Shown here piece after piece: positions 8,368 to 17,162 of a DNA stretch of 64,000 nucleotides (position 1 is its first letter; every line of letters begins with the position of its first letter). This stretch comes from Candidatus Villigracilis propinquus (GTDB taxonomy: Bacteria; Chloroflexota; Anaerolineae; Anaerolineales; Villigracilaceae): positions 124,001-188,000 of the forward strand of contig JADKDM010000001.1 of the NCBI GenBank assembly GCA_016714565.1. Reading direction: 5' to 3'. Under the pieces are notes generated by a model, which did not search any database, had not been told where the DNA came from, and worked only from the letters and a program-made list of their open reading frames with translations. The translations under genes were made by a program, and so were the position numbers.

Positions 8368-8455
8368 CTAATTTTGGCCTTGTTGTAAGACCTTCTGAAA
8401 TGCTCGCAGCAACACGCCGCGAGCCTTCGAAGCCAGATTCGCCTAAATCAGGCAT
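8368..8455 (-). pseudogene. Remnant: 3' end of a helicase gene homologous to that at 10013
   Basis: The 88 nt match the last 84 nt of the helicase gene (10013-10096). With one frame correction they encode LGESGFEG, then RGVLLRAFQKVLQQGQN and a stop, nearly the same tail as the intact gene. Most differences are at third codon positions, so the fragment comes from a diverged functional homologue, not a fresh duplicate. It lies in the same orientation as the intact gene, on the other side of the two genes at 8448-10009. Its stop abuts the ribosome binding site of the lipoprotein gene. Confidence 0.75.
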
Positions 8456-8868
8456 TCGGCAGGGATTTATTTTTCTTCAACTTGATTTTGCGTGCGCTCA
8501 TCAGGCTGTGGATGATCTCCTCAACTTCCTCGAAACTGTCGTGGTTGATCATGTACAGCGAGATGCCTTTATTGGAGGCGTCCAGACGAAGTTTGTCGAA
8601 GGCGATGATATCTTTGTACTCGATGACGAGGTCTGGCAGCAGGTAGCGTTTGACGACGATCCTTTCGCCAAAGCGGATTTCCCGGAAGACGCGGAACGGT
8701 AGCGAGAATGTCATGATGCCAAAGATCCTGGGGGTGTGGAGGCGGCCCCGAGAGTTGGAAGGTGAAGACGAGGAATAGTCCCGTCCAGACCGGGTAGAGG
8801 AAGATGGCAAATTTCATGCTGCCGCTGTATCTGGGCTTGTAGATGGTTTCAGAGGTTGGGGTTGTCAT
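8448..8868 (-). CDS. Membrane protein with PH-like tail, frameshifted
   Basis: Two overlapping frames join to give about 139 residues once one base is removed near 8740-8756 (runs of G4 and C5). The first part (from the ATG at 8868) has a TM segment (FAIFLYPVWTGLFLVFTF); the second contains FREIRFGERIVVKRYLLPD and DIIAFDKLRLDA, which resembles a small PH-like or bPH domain. 421 nt minus one is divisible by three. The indel may be an assembly error or a true pseudogene. The ATG overlaps the corrected stop of the glycosyltransferase gene (ATGA). Confidence 0.55.
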
Positions 8869-10009
8869 GGGGTGGACGCGGTCTTTTCTTCAGTTAATGT
8901 CCATTGTTTCCAAAGCAGGAACCCGATCGTGAGGGTGTTGATGAGTATGGCAATCGGCACGACGCCTCGTGAAGGAACGTTGAACAGGTAGGGGCGTACG
9001 CGAGCAGGGATATGACCTGATATGCGATGGGCACGAACCATGTGCCCGGCAGGAAGAATGCGAGGAGCAGGGAGAAAACATCGGCGGGATAGAAATAGCG
9101 GTCGTGCATTTTGGGGAGCAGGAAGGGAGTCAGCGCGAGGGAGATCAGTGCTGCGAGTGTGAGAATGCCAGGGGTGAGGGAATATGCCTTTCGTCCGCCG
9201 ACCAGCATCCAGGCCAGAAGGAGAAGCGCCGCGAGCGGAATCCCGATCACCAGTGATGCGTTGTAGTCATTTGTCGAAAGGAAGAAGTAAAAGTTCGGCG
9301 CGTTCATCGAGGTTTTGGTGAAGGTTTCCCCTTGCGCCCCGTATGTGGAGAACAGGGATGTGATCGGGCGTCCGGCAAGTACGGCAGGGATTTGGGCTGT
9401 GAGATAGGCAAGCGGGACGAGGAAGAACTCATACCAGCGGATCCGTTTTTTGAAGAAGAGCAGGCCGAGCAGCGGCCCGAAGAAGATACCCTGCGCTTTG
9501 ACCGCGACGGACAGGCCGAATGCGAAGAGGGCTGCGCTTGTCCGTTGTTGGAGAAGGAAGAGGAGTGCGAGCAGAAGGAAACAGGTGTAGAGCGAATCGG
9601 TTTGCCCCCAAAATGAACTGTTGACCATGATGGTTGGCGCGAGCCAAAAGAGAAGGGCGGCCAGCAAGGGGCGGCTGCCTTCGGGGAATTGTGTTTTGAC
9701 GATGCGGTGAACGATGAAGGTGTTGAGAATATCAAAGGTGATGGGGATGAGTTTGATGGCGATGATCTTTGGCAGAAAGCCTTTTGTGAGGGTGGCGAGC
9801 GCAAGCAGGTAAATAAAGGGCGGGTTGTACCCGAACGATTGGCTGGCTAGTGATGGGAGGATGCCCTGCGCGGCGATCATGTCGTACCATACAAAATATC
9901 CAAACCTCATATCCAGCGTTTTGGCTGGGATGAAGATCACGCGCAGCGTAAGGCCAAACGCAAATAGCATGGAAAAGGAGAGGGTGGCAATGAATTTTTT
10001 TCGTTCCAT
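8865..10009 (-). CDS. Polytopic membrane glycosyltransferase (GT39/GT87-like), frameshifted near 3' end
   Basis: About 381 residues when one base is added at the C4 run at 8991-8994. The uncorrected frame ends in a non-hydrophobic tail, while the corrected frame continues as YLFNVPSRGVV plus a last TM helix and ends in an ATGA overlap with the next gene. Many TM segments; an early RFGYFVWYD loop, NPPFIYLL, SFWGQTDSLYT and the late KMHDRYFYPAD loop are features of polyprenyl-phosphate-sugar-using mannosyltransferase-like proteins. Probably adds a sugar to a lipid or protein outside the membrane. It starts 3 nt after the helicase stop. Confidence 0.7.
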
Positions 10010-10012
10010 TGA

Positions 10013-12133
10013 TCAACTCGTTTGTTGGAGAATATGTTGGAATGCCCGCAGCAGCACGCCGCGTCCTTCAAAGCCGGACTCGCCCAGGTCAGACATTGCC
10101 AGAATGATCCGCTCTCTGCACCTGCTGAGCAGACCGCCGACCAGCCTCGCGAGGGATTCGGTTTCTTTCGTGACTTCGTCCGTGTCTGTCCACAAGCGGC
10201 CCGGGGAGGCATCCCATTCGCGGGAAAGAACATAGGGATGCGTGAGCGGCTGAGACAAACGCTCCACCCATCCGCTGGAGCCGGGGTCGATCCAGAATTG
10301 AATGGCGGCTGGGCGGTTCATCATCAGGAAGGTGTAGGCAGGCGCGACCAGCACGGCGTCTTTATTTTCACTGCGCCATGATTCCAAATATTGCGCGGCG
10401 ATCACACCGTCTGCGAGCATGGTGAGATATTCCCGACCAAGATCGAAACCTGACTGGTCTTCAAGACCTGTCAGGTTTGTTGTGGATGGCTCCATCGCGT
10501 TGCGGAATTTTTTAATGGATTCGATCAGGCTGGCGGCAATGCGTACCGCGTCCATGTTTTCGTGGAAACCGTACTCAGGCTGTGAAATCACTTCGCCGAA
10601 TAACTTTCGCAAGTAAAAATCCAATGGCAACGGAGCATCTTCGCGGTAGGTCATCAGCCACATGCGCAAGGTGGTGTAGCGTTCGCCGAGTGCGTAGGTA
10701 ATGCGTTCCTGCATTTCGGGTTTGATCTCTTCAAAGGTCGAAAGCCGAAGGTCTTTCTGGCGGTAGACGATGTCGGTCAGTAATTGCGCACGCACAAGGT
10801 CTGTGTTCAGGGCGAACATGAATGCGTGAGCCACATCATATTTATTGGGATGTACATTCCAATGCGGATGCGCCAGCGCGGAGAGGGTCAGCAAGGTTTG
10901 GCTGGCGGTCTCATCCCGCAATGAGCGTGAGGGACGATTCGTGCGCCACGGAATTTTCTTTTCTTCCAAACGATTCGTGATCGAGAATCTCAGCGCGTCT
11001 GAAAGATACGGCGCGAGCACCACGATCTCAGAAGGCGGCATTCCTTCTTCAAGAAGCTGCATGATCCTGCCGACCACTTGATCGAGCATTTCCGGATAGA
11101 AGCGCGAGGTCAATATCTCGAATGCCCGCTCATTGCCGCTGACGGGGATCTGTCTTTCGGTGGAACGGATCGCGGAGACCAGTCCATCGGATAATTCGAT
11201 GATGGATTCGGAGGAGACGAAACTTTCGTTGAACGAGATGACCTGATCACAGTCCTCGCTCAGGGCTGCGCCGGTAACTGAATCTCCGCCGAGAAAGTTT
11301 CGATACCCCGCTTCATCGTCGTAGATCAACAGCGCTGATTGGAAATCACTCATCCACTCGTGGACAATGTCATGTGCGCGGGGGATATCCTCCTCCACGT
11401 TGTCGTAGATCAAATGCTGGTATTGGCTTGAAAGATAGTCCCGCACCTGCGGCTGAGGCCAAAGGAAATTTGTGAACATTTCCAGTTGAAGCGAGAAATC
11501 CAGCAGATTGTTTTCAAGGCAGTATGCGCGGAACAGTGAAGCGCATTCCTGCACATCCGCATAGATGCGGCGTTGGGCGGGGTCGCCGAACCAGGCTGAG
11601 TCCAGCCGCGCGGCGATCTCTGTATATGGAAAGCCCACCACTGCCGCCTTGTTCAAGCCGTCGATGATCTGGGAGTACAGGCGGTTGCGGTTGATGGTGA
11701 GGGATTGAAAATATCCCTTCTCTTCGATCAATGGACGCACGAGATGCGCCATGTAATATTGCGCGGTTTCCAATGTGAGAAACGCAGGGGGGAGTTGCGG
11801 GTTTTTGAATCCAGCGGCTTCTGCGGCAATGGGCCAGAACAGGTCGCACATGCGTTTGGCGAGGCCGCCAATGGTTGCGGAGGTAACCTCTCCGCCCGCG
11901 CGGCGTTCGGGACTGTACAACAGGTCAAGGTACGGCTCTTGTAATGTCCGCTGCGGGGTCAGCATGAGGATCGAGTCTGCGGGGATGCCCTGAACGAGCA
12001 TATAGCGCATCCGCTCCACGCCCGTGGTGGTTTTCCCGGTCCCTGCTGTGCCGCGGACGAAGAGTCTAATGTCAAGGGGAGATTCAACGATCTGTTGTTG
12101 AATCAAGCTGAGGGGGGGAGTGAACGGATCCAT
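10013..12133 (-). CDS. UvrD/AddB-like superfamily I helicase-type ATPase
   Basis: 706 residues. Walker A GTAGTGKTTT at 28-37 with an upstream Gln (LSLIQQQIVESP) is the P-loop of SF1A helicases. The Walker B strand appears as HLIYDNVEED, weaker than the usual DEAQ. Later SF1 motifs are poorly conserved: no clear TxH-KGLE motif V, and the C-terminus RCRERIILAMSDLGESGFEG stands where motif VI would be. This resembles inactive or AddB-like helicase subunits, so it may be structural or regulatory. It carries a 31-nt palindrome in frame (10447-10477). A remnant of a homologous 3' end lies at 8368-8455. Confidence 0.7.
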   Translation of the reverse strand: MDPFTPPLSLIQQQIVESPLDIRLFVRGTAGTGKTTTGVERMRYMLVQGIPADSILMLTPQRTLQEPYLDLLYSPERRAGGEVTSATIGGLAKRMCDLFWPIAAEAAGFKNPQLPPAFLTLETAQYYMAHLVRPLIEEKGYFQSLTINRNRLYSQIIDGLNKAAVVGFPYTEIAARLDSAWFGDPAQRRIYADVQECASLFRAYCLENNLLDFSLQLEMFTNFLWPQPQVRDYLSSQYQHLIYDNVEEDIPRAHDIVHEWMSDFQSALLIYDDEAGYRNFLGGDSVTGAALSEDCDQVISFNESFVSSESIIELSDGLVSAIRSTERQIPVSGNERAFEILTSRFYPEMLDQVVGRIMQLLEEGMPPSEIVVLAPYLSDALRFSITNRLEEKKIPWRTNRPSRSLRDETASQTLLTLSALAHPHWNVHPNKYDVAHAFMFALNTDLVRAQLLTDIVYRQKDLRLSTFEEIKPEMQERITYALGERYTTLRMWLMTYREDAPLPLDFYLRKLFGEVISQPEYGFHENMDAVRIAASLIESIKKFRNAMEPSTTNLTGLEDQSGFDLGREYLTMLADGVIAAQYLESWRSENKDAVLVAPAYTFLMMNRPAAIQFWIDPGSSGWVERLSQPLTHPYVLSREWDASPGRLWTDTDEVTKETESLARLVGGLLSRCRERIILAMSDLGESGFEGRGVLLRAFQHILQQTS
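10447..10477. repeat. 31-nt near-perfect palindrome inside the helicase CDS
   Basis: AACCTGACTGGTCTT, C, AAGACCTGTCAGGTT: two 15-nt arms with a single mismatch. It is in frame within the coding sequence (encoding NLTGLEDQSGF or nearby) and looks like an inserted repeat unit rather than ancestral protein sequence. Confidence 0.6.
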
Positions 12134-12237
12134 GTGGATAGGTTACAGGAGTGCGGTGGATTTGTCAACTGATTGTAAGTGGTAATCAAAAATCAAAATG
12201 CTATACTTTTTTAAAATTCTTTCACTGGAGTTTTACA

Positions 12238-13257
12238 ATGAAGACAAACTTTTCTTACAAGCCTTTTTTGTTGATTGCTCTGATCGTTGTTATTTTGGCG
12301 GCTTTTGCGCCGATGGGGAAGCCCGCTCAGAAATATGAGAAGATGCGCGTGCCCGCTGCCCAGTCCGCTCCGGATGTTTACAAGGTTGAGATCATCGTCC
12401 TCAATTTGTTTAATATTGACCTGAACGCAGGCACCTATTCGATGGACTTTTATCTCATGTTCACCTGTCAGGATGCTCCCTGCGCACTGGAGCCGCAGTG
12501 GGATGTGTTGAACAGCACCTCCGGGTTGGATGTGCAGGATCAGGGTGTGAACCGACCCTTTGAGTATTATGAGTACCGCGTCAAAGCCGATATGATCGGA
12601 CGAGTGGATTACCAATTCTATCCATTCGATTATTTGTATGTCGATGTGTTCATTGAAGATAAGGAATACGACTCGAGCCAGATCGCTTACGAATATTTTG
12701 CCGTTTCCGTTGACCCCAACCTGTTCAACCCTGCGGGCTGGCTCCATAATGGCAAATATGATCTAGGCGCAACATATCCCGTTCAATATAGCAACCCGGA
12801 TACATCCTACTCGCGTTTGGATATCTGGCTGTTTCTCGAAAGGGACTGGTTCGGCGCTTTCATGAAAACGGTCTTTGCCGCGATCGTGATCGTGATGATC
12901 GGCATGTTGTCCTATTTAATGAAGGCGGATGCCACAAGCGAGCGACTTGCGCTGGTCTCCTCTACGTTGGTGGCGATTGTTCTATATCACATCTCTCTGG
13001 TGGCTGGGGTCCCCGCCACGGGCTACCTGACCTTTATTGATAAGTTCATGATCTGGACGTACCTGATCGTGTTCATGTCTCTTGTTGTCTCCGTGATGAT
13101 GATGGTGTATGTAAATGCGGGAAAACAGGAGAAAGCCGAACGCCTCCACTCATGGACCCGCTGGGTGGTTCCTGCGTTGTGGATAGCGAGCATGGCATTT
13201 GTATTCATCTTTGAGCTTATCATTCCCTATAATCAATTGCTGAAGAATTCATTGTAA
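12238..13257 (+). CDS. Prokaryotic pentameric ligand-gated ion channel (Cys-loop receptor family)
   Basis: 339 residues from the ATG at 12238 (GGAG upstream). Signal peptide at about 1-28; a beta-rich extracellular domain (about 45-200) with the family Pro-loop FYPFDY (127-132), so Cys-loop cysteines are absent as in GLIC and ELIC; then four TM helices at about 205-228, 235-258, 264-291 and 306-330. The M2-M3 link VPATGYLTFIDKF matches the family. Homologues open a cation- or anion-selective pore when a ligand or proton binds. Ligand unknown. Single-gene unit, divergent from the helicase gene. Confidence 0.85.
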   Translation: MKTNFSYKPFLLIALIVVILAAFAPMGKPAQKYEKMRVPAAQSAPDVYKVEIIVLNLFNIDLNAGTYSMDFYLMFTCQDAPCALEPQWDVLNSTSGLDVQDQGVNRPFEYYEYRVKADMIGRVDYQFYPFDYLYVDVFIEDKEYDSSQIAYEYFAVSVDPNLFNPAGWLHNGKYDLGATYPVQYSNPDTSYSRLDIWLFLERDWFGAFMKTVFAAIVIVMIGMLSYLMKADATSERLALVSSTLVAIVLYHISLVAGVPATGYLTFIDKFMIWTYLIVFMSLVVSVMMMVYVNAGKQEKAERLHSWTRWVVPALWIASMAFVFIFELIIPYNQLLKNSL

Positions 13258-13267
13258 AAAATAAAAC

Positions 13268-13304
13268 AAAAAGCCCCGCGCCAATCTCGGCGTGGGGCTT
13301 TTTG
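13268..13304. terminator. Bidirectional terminator
   Basis: AAAAGCCCCGCGCC pairs with a GGCGTGGGGCTTTT arm around a short loop, between the convergent channel gene and the dienelactone hydrolase gene. Confidence 0.85.
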
Positions 13305-13305
13305 T

Positions 13306-13977
13306 TTATCCCAAATATTTTCCGAAGAATTTTTTCACTCGTTCCCATGCATCCTTTGATGCTTCAGGGATGTAGACACTTGGGTCGCTATCCCTGAAGA
13401 AGGCGTGACCTGAATTCGGGTACATGATGACCTCATGCTCCACGCCGACATCATCAAGAAGTTTGTCGAACTCCTCCACGGTTCCAGCAGGGATGGAGAC
13501 ATCTGCGTCGCCGAAGAATCCGAGTACCGGCGCTTTGAGGTTGGCGCGCAATTGATCGAAGATCGTCTGCATGCCGCCGCCGTAGAAGGTGCATACCGCA
13601 TCCAGCGGACGGGTTGTGCTCAGCGCAAGGGACATGCGTCCGCCGAAACAAAAGCCCACACTGCCGATCTTTCCATTGCAATTCGGGTGCGCCTTCAACG
13701 CATCGAACATCGTTGTTAATTCCGCAGGGGCGTTAGGCGCATACTTTTGCACCAGCTTCATGGCGGTATCGCCATCGCCAAGCTGGGCAAGTTCACCGTG
13801 GTACACATCGGGCGCAAAAGCGAGGTAGCCCTCTTTTGCGAAGCGGTCGGCAATGGATTTGGTCTGGGCGTCCAGTCCCCACCATTCCTGAATGACGATC
13901 ACAGCAGGGAAGGGGCCGGAGCCTTCCGGCTTTGCAAGATAGCCGTTGACGTTGCCAAGTTGAATTGATTCGCTCAT
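13306..13977 (-). CDS. Dienelactone hydrolase family protein
   Basis: 223 residues, usual for the family. An alpha/beta hydrolase that hydrolyses lactone or ester bonds in the cytoplasm. The nucleophile is Cys in GFCFGG (about residue 110), the acid Asp lies in FFGDADVSIP, and the base His in NSGHAFF, giving the Cys-Asp-His triad of true dienelactone hydrolases. QEWWGL near 30 is also typical. The start is 3 nt after the stop of the preceding gene, so it is the last gene of the sppA operon. Natural substrate not predictable. Confidence 0.88.
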   Translation of the reverse strand: MSESIQLGNVNGYLAKPEGSGPFPAVIVIQEWWGLDAQTKSIADRFAKEGYLAFAPDVYHGELAQLGDGDTAMKLVQKYAPNAPAELTTMFDALKAHPNCNGKIGSVGFCFGGRMSLALSTTRPLDAVCTFYGGGMQTIFDQLRANLKAPVLGFFGDADVSIPAGTVEEFDKLLDDVGVEHEVIMYPNSGHAFFRDSDPSVYIPEASKDAWERVKKFFGKYLG

Positions 13978-13980
13978 GTT

Positions 13981-15429
13981 TTATCCTTGAGGTGTGACTG
14001 TCACTTCCGGTTCGGGAGTGGCTTCACCGCTGGCTTCCTCTGTCGTGGTCGTATCGCCTTCATACGTGCCGCCATACCCTGAACTGCACACAGCTATGCT
14101 ATCCTGCAACAGGCATCCTGTTAAATAGCCGCTGTTGAGAGTATCCACCAGCAGGATCGTATTTTCGATGCTGTCTGAAAGCAGGACAAGCTGATTCCCT
14201 TTGTTGCTGGCATTGAATAGCAGAATGCTATTGCCGTAAATACCAATATCGCCAAACCCGGGTACGGTGATGAATTCGCTTCCGTCTTCCAGCGTGAGAT
14301 CAAATTTGTTGAAGAATGGCGTAAGGTCTTCGTTTGGAGTGAACAAGCTCAGAATGATCGCGTCTCCATTGGTCGGGACGGAGTCCACGAATTCAACTGT
14401 AACGTTCATGTATTGTAAGGCTGCCTGTAATCTTCCCAGCGCGGCAACCATTTCCGCTGTCTTGGAAAGGTCGGAGGAGAGAAATACTTGCACGGTTTTA
14501 GTGCTGTATAAAAATGGGAAATTGTTAAGTGTGATCTTTTGCTTTCCCGAAAGCGCAAAGTCTGCCAGGTTGCCGATTAGGGCGGCATTGTCCGCATAAC
14601 TTTCATAGGGCGATGACAGGAACGTGAAGTCGCCGAACGCGATGACATTCCCGTCCGCGCTGATGGCTGCGCCGCCCTGGGCAGGATCATTCGCATCATT
14701 CGCCGACGACAGCGTGGATTCTGCTCCTCGAAGCAGGATCAACCCTGAGGGCGATTCGACCGAGTGCGTCCCGTACAGGGCAACTTCTTTGAGTCCGAAG
14801 GTCAATTCGCTTTTGGCAAATTCATCAAAGTAGACATTTCGAAAATTGCCTTCGTTCTTTTGAAGGTTGTAAAGATAATCGTTGTTGATGGAGATGCCGA
14901 AGGGTGCCAGCAGAGGATTGGCCGCATTCACATCTCCATACGTGAGCGGGTTGCCGCTGACATAATCGAAATAGAGCGAGTAGCGTGTGGCATCCGTGAA
15001 GACCAGCAGTCTGCCTCCGCGGTCTGCAAAATTTTTGAGGATGCGGATTTCATCCGCTGTGTACATGAGGGATGGAGATATGCTAATGTACGCGCTGGCG
15101 TATTTCAACTGGTATTCAAGCATGGTTGTGTCGCTGGAAAGATCCACCTGTCCGCCGCGCTGTTTGATGGCTCCCGCCAGTGATTCGATCTCAGTCAGCG
15201 TGAATTGATTGCCGTGGATCGTGTCCAGAAGAACCACACCGTTATACTGGTTTACATCATCGGCATTTAAAGGCGCAGGGTTGAAGGGCGCAGCCGGCGC
15301 GCTAAAGGATTCGTAATCGGGTGTTGAAAACGCAGGCCGTTGAACAACCCCACGATAGAACCAAAGTCCGCGCAGGAGTGCGGGAAGGATCAGTGCAGCT
15401 AACGCGATGAAGATAAAATTCTTTTTCAT
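13981..15429 (-). CDS. Membrane-anchored DUF4350/GldG-like protein
   Basis: 482 residues. One N-terminal TM segment (about 5-20) then a large extracytoplasmic part. Alternating beta/alpha patterns such as YNGVVLLDTIHGNQFT, YASAYISISPSL, DEIRILKNFADRGGRLLVFTD resemble the ATPase-like/gasdermin-neighbour DUF4350 and GldG-type 'ABC-type uncharacterised' folds that lack catalytic residues. The C-terminus is a Thr/Glu-rich tail. AGGAGCTG precedes the ATG; 11 nt after the sppA stop, so co-transcribed. Assignment to a family is by fold-like pattern only. Confidence 0.6.
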   Translation of the reverse strand: MKKNFIFIALAALILPALLRGLWFYRGVVQRPAFSTPDYESFSAPAAPFNPAPLNADDVNQYNGVVLLDTIHGNQFTLTEIESLAGAIKQRGGQVDLSSDTTMLEYQLKYASAYISISPSLMYTADEIRILKNFADRGGRLLVFTDATRYSLYFDYVSGNPLTYGDVNAANPLLAPFGISINNDYLYNLQKNEGNFRNVYFDEFAKSELTFGLKEVALYGTHSVESPSGLILLRGAESTLSSANDANDPAQGGAAISADGNVIAFGDFTFLSSPYESYADNAALIGNLADFALSGKQKITLNNFPFLYSTKTVQVFLSSDLSKTAEMVAALGRLQAALQYMNVTVEFVDSVPTNGDAIILSLFTPNEDLTPFFNKFDLTLEDGSEFITVPGFGDIGIYGNSILLFNASNKGNQLVLLSDSIENTILLVDTLNSGYLTGCLLQDSIAVCSSGYGGTYEGDTTTTEEASGEATPEPEVTVTPQG

Positions 15430-15440
15430 GTCAGCTCCTG

Positions 15441-16289
15441 TTATTTAACCGGCAATGGGGGAATGTAAAGCAGGTAGGTGCCCGCCTCATTTGGATATGG
15501 CATCATCATGCCGTCCGGGCTTTGAATGAAGAAGGGATATGAGGACCCACTCCCATATACTGAAAGTTCATAAAGATCAATTGCTTCATAATTGGCAACT
15601 TTTGCGAGTTCTGCCGCTTTCTCAATGGCGTCGGTCTCGGTGCCAATTTCATCTGCAATGCCCAAGTGGACGGCTTCTGTGCCGGCCCAGATCTGCCCGG
15701 TGAAGATCGTCTCAGGTCCGGCGTTGAGCCGTCCTTCGCGTCCAAGGTTCACCGCTTCAAAGAATCCCTGTTTCACCATTTCGATCTGGCGCATATCCGA
15801 ATCGCGCGGCGCGCCCCAGAGTTTATAGGGGCCGGTCGAAATAATATCTTCAATAATAAATGGAGCAGGGGGCAGGTAACCGATCACACCGATGTTCCCC
15901 ACAAGCGATGTCGGCTTGGCGTAAATGTAATCCGTGTTGACGGAGAGATAATACGCCCCACTCGCAGCCATCCCATTCACCGCCGTAACGACAGGCTTCA
16001 TTTCACGCAGCCGCGTCAATTCCATGTAAACGGCTTCGGTATCCACCACGGTGCCGCCAGGGCTGTCAAAAGCCAGCACCACTGCGCGAACTTCGGGATG
16101 TTCCATCGCATAGTGGATCTGGGCGATCATATCCTGCGCTGTGTACGAATAAATCGCGTCATTCAAACGGATGATGCCGATCACAGGCTTGGGTACGGAT
16201 GCCGCGATCAAAATACCAACGATCAACGGAAGAACGATCCATAACAAGCTGTTGCGAATATTTTCCCATTTCAGTTCAGTTGCACTCAT
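15441..16289 (-). CDS. sppA: Signal peptide peptidase SppA-like serine protease (S49)
   Basis: 282 residues from the ATG at 16289, set by AAGGAGCAG; an open frame extends 39 codons further but lacks a start signal. One TM anchor (about 13-32), then the S49 protease domain outside. Catalytic Ser is in NGMAASGAYY, and the Lys general base in GPYKLWGAPR, matching the short bacterial SppA type (Ser/Lys dyad). The DSPGGTV loop binding substrate is present. It degrades cleaved signal peptides or membrane-protein fragments. First gene of a three-gene unit. Confidence 0.88.
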   Translation of the reverse strand: MSATELKWENIRNSLLWIVLPLIVGILIAASVPKPVIGIIRLNDAIYSYTAQDMIAQIHYAMEHPEVRAVVLAFDSPGGTVVDTEAVYMELTRLREMKPVVTAVNGMAASGAYYLSVNTDYIYAKPTSLVGNIGVIGYLPPAPFIIEDIISTGPYKLWGAPRDSDMRQIEMVKQGFFEAVNLGREGRLNAGPETIFTGQIWAGTEAVHLGIADEIGTETDAIEKAAELAKVANYEAIDLYELSVYGSGSSYPFFIQSPDGMMMPYPNEAGTYLLYIPPLPVK

Positions 16290-16440
16290 ACCTGCTCCTT
16301 TGATTGGGTTTTGATTTATATGAGCATATACGAGAAAAGAAGGTTTGTCAACAAGGTTGTGATTGAAAAAGAAGTAAAGTATATTTGGAGCCGTCAGTAA
16401 TTTCATCTCATCTTATTTCATTCTTTTAGGAGATATTCCA

Positions 16441-16920
16441 ATGCCCACTCCCATTAAGTCCACCGCAAAAGCAGGCACGGCAATTTCAAAGACCGGCACA
16501 GTTTCATACGTTAAATTTTCCGATAAGCTCACAGGCTCCATCAATGACATCGTCAAGATCATCGAACAGAACAAGGAAATGATCGACTCGATCCAGGAGA
16601 TCGCGCTTGAGCTTACCTCCTCCATCGGCTCGCTGCACACCCTCACCGTCAAATATGCCCGCACTGCCAACGGCATTTTGGATGTCCTGCTGCCCATCCT
16701 CAAGAACCTTCCCATCGTCCCAAAGAATGTTATGCAAATGCTCGTCAATCTGGAAAGCATCACCCAGAAGATCATCGACAACGAAACCACCACATCGAAG
16801 ACCATCACCGATGTCCGCTCCGGGTTGCAAACAGGCGACGCGAATAAACTCAAGGCGCACGCCGGTCAACTTCAGGCTGTGACGAAGTCCATCACCGCCA
16901 TCATCCCCAAGCAGGGATAA
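16441..16920 (+). CDS. Helical hypothetical protein
   Basis: 159 residues. TAGGAGAT before ATG. Almost wholly alpha-helical with heptad-like spacing (ITDIVKIIEQNKEMIDSIQ-like stretch, then LPILKNLPIVPKNVM) and Ser/Thr/Lys-rich ends. No TM segment, Cys or catalytic motif. It could be a coiled-coil structural or phasin-like protein; this is only a shape-based guess. Divergent from sppA. Confidence 0.6.
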   Translation: MPTPIKSTAKAGTAISKTGTVSYVKFSDKLTGSINDIVKIIEQNKEMIDSIQEIALELTSSIGSLHTLTVKYARTANGILDVLLPILKNLPIVPKNVMQMLVNLESITQKIIDNETTTSKTITDVRSGLQTGDANKLKAHAGQLQAVTKSITAIIPKQG

Positions 16921-16999
16921 GCGCCTCTTCCTTAATCTGACGCCTGATACATCCCTTTGAGCGGATATGCCCCTCGAGTATTTTCCCGCCCCAAAATCG

Positions 17000-17029
17000 T
17001 TGACAGGTGTACCCTCCCACATGTATAAT
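17000..17029 (+). promoter_or_regulatory. Near-consensus sigma-70 promoter for the ribosomal protein operon
   Basis: TTGACA (17000-17005), 18-nt spacer, TATAAT (17024-17029). Both hexamers are perfect. Transcription should begin near 17036, giving a leader of about 125 nt before rplU. Confidence 0.85.
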
Positions 17030-17035
17030 ATCGTC

Positions 17036-17162
17036 CGCTTCAGCCCCGGCTGTTAAAAACCGGGGCGGTTGCCTGTAAATAACCCAGCTTCCCCACAGTT
17101 CGGCGTAGAGTGTAAGTTCTCCGCAGAACGCGCGGCGAAGTGATGACTGGAGATCATAAAAA
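17036..17162 (+). promoter_or_regulatory. Structured 5' leader of rplU, possible L21 autoregulatory site
   Basis: A GCCCCGG/CCGGGGC stem with a 10-nt loop (17043-17066) lies right after the predicted transcription start, followed by a long untranslated part. Ribosomal protein leaders often bind the protein product. That this is such a leader is an inference from position and structure; no known L21-leader consensus could be matched by eye. Confidence 0.4.

Noticed and set aside
7340..8455. Longer lipoprotein start including MPDLGESGFEG
   Set aside because: That part is a helicase-tail remnant; the lipoprotein signal and RBS begin at 8359.
8894..9081. Extra Ser/Arg-rich frames around the glycosyltransferase 3' end
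   Set aside because: They are alternative-frame shadows caused by the one-base deletion; the corrected frame gives a TM helix and an ATGA overlap.
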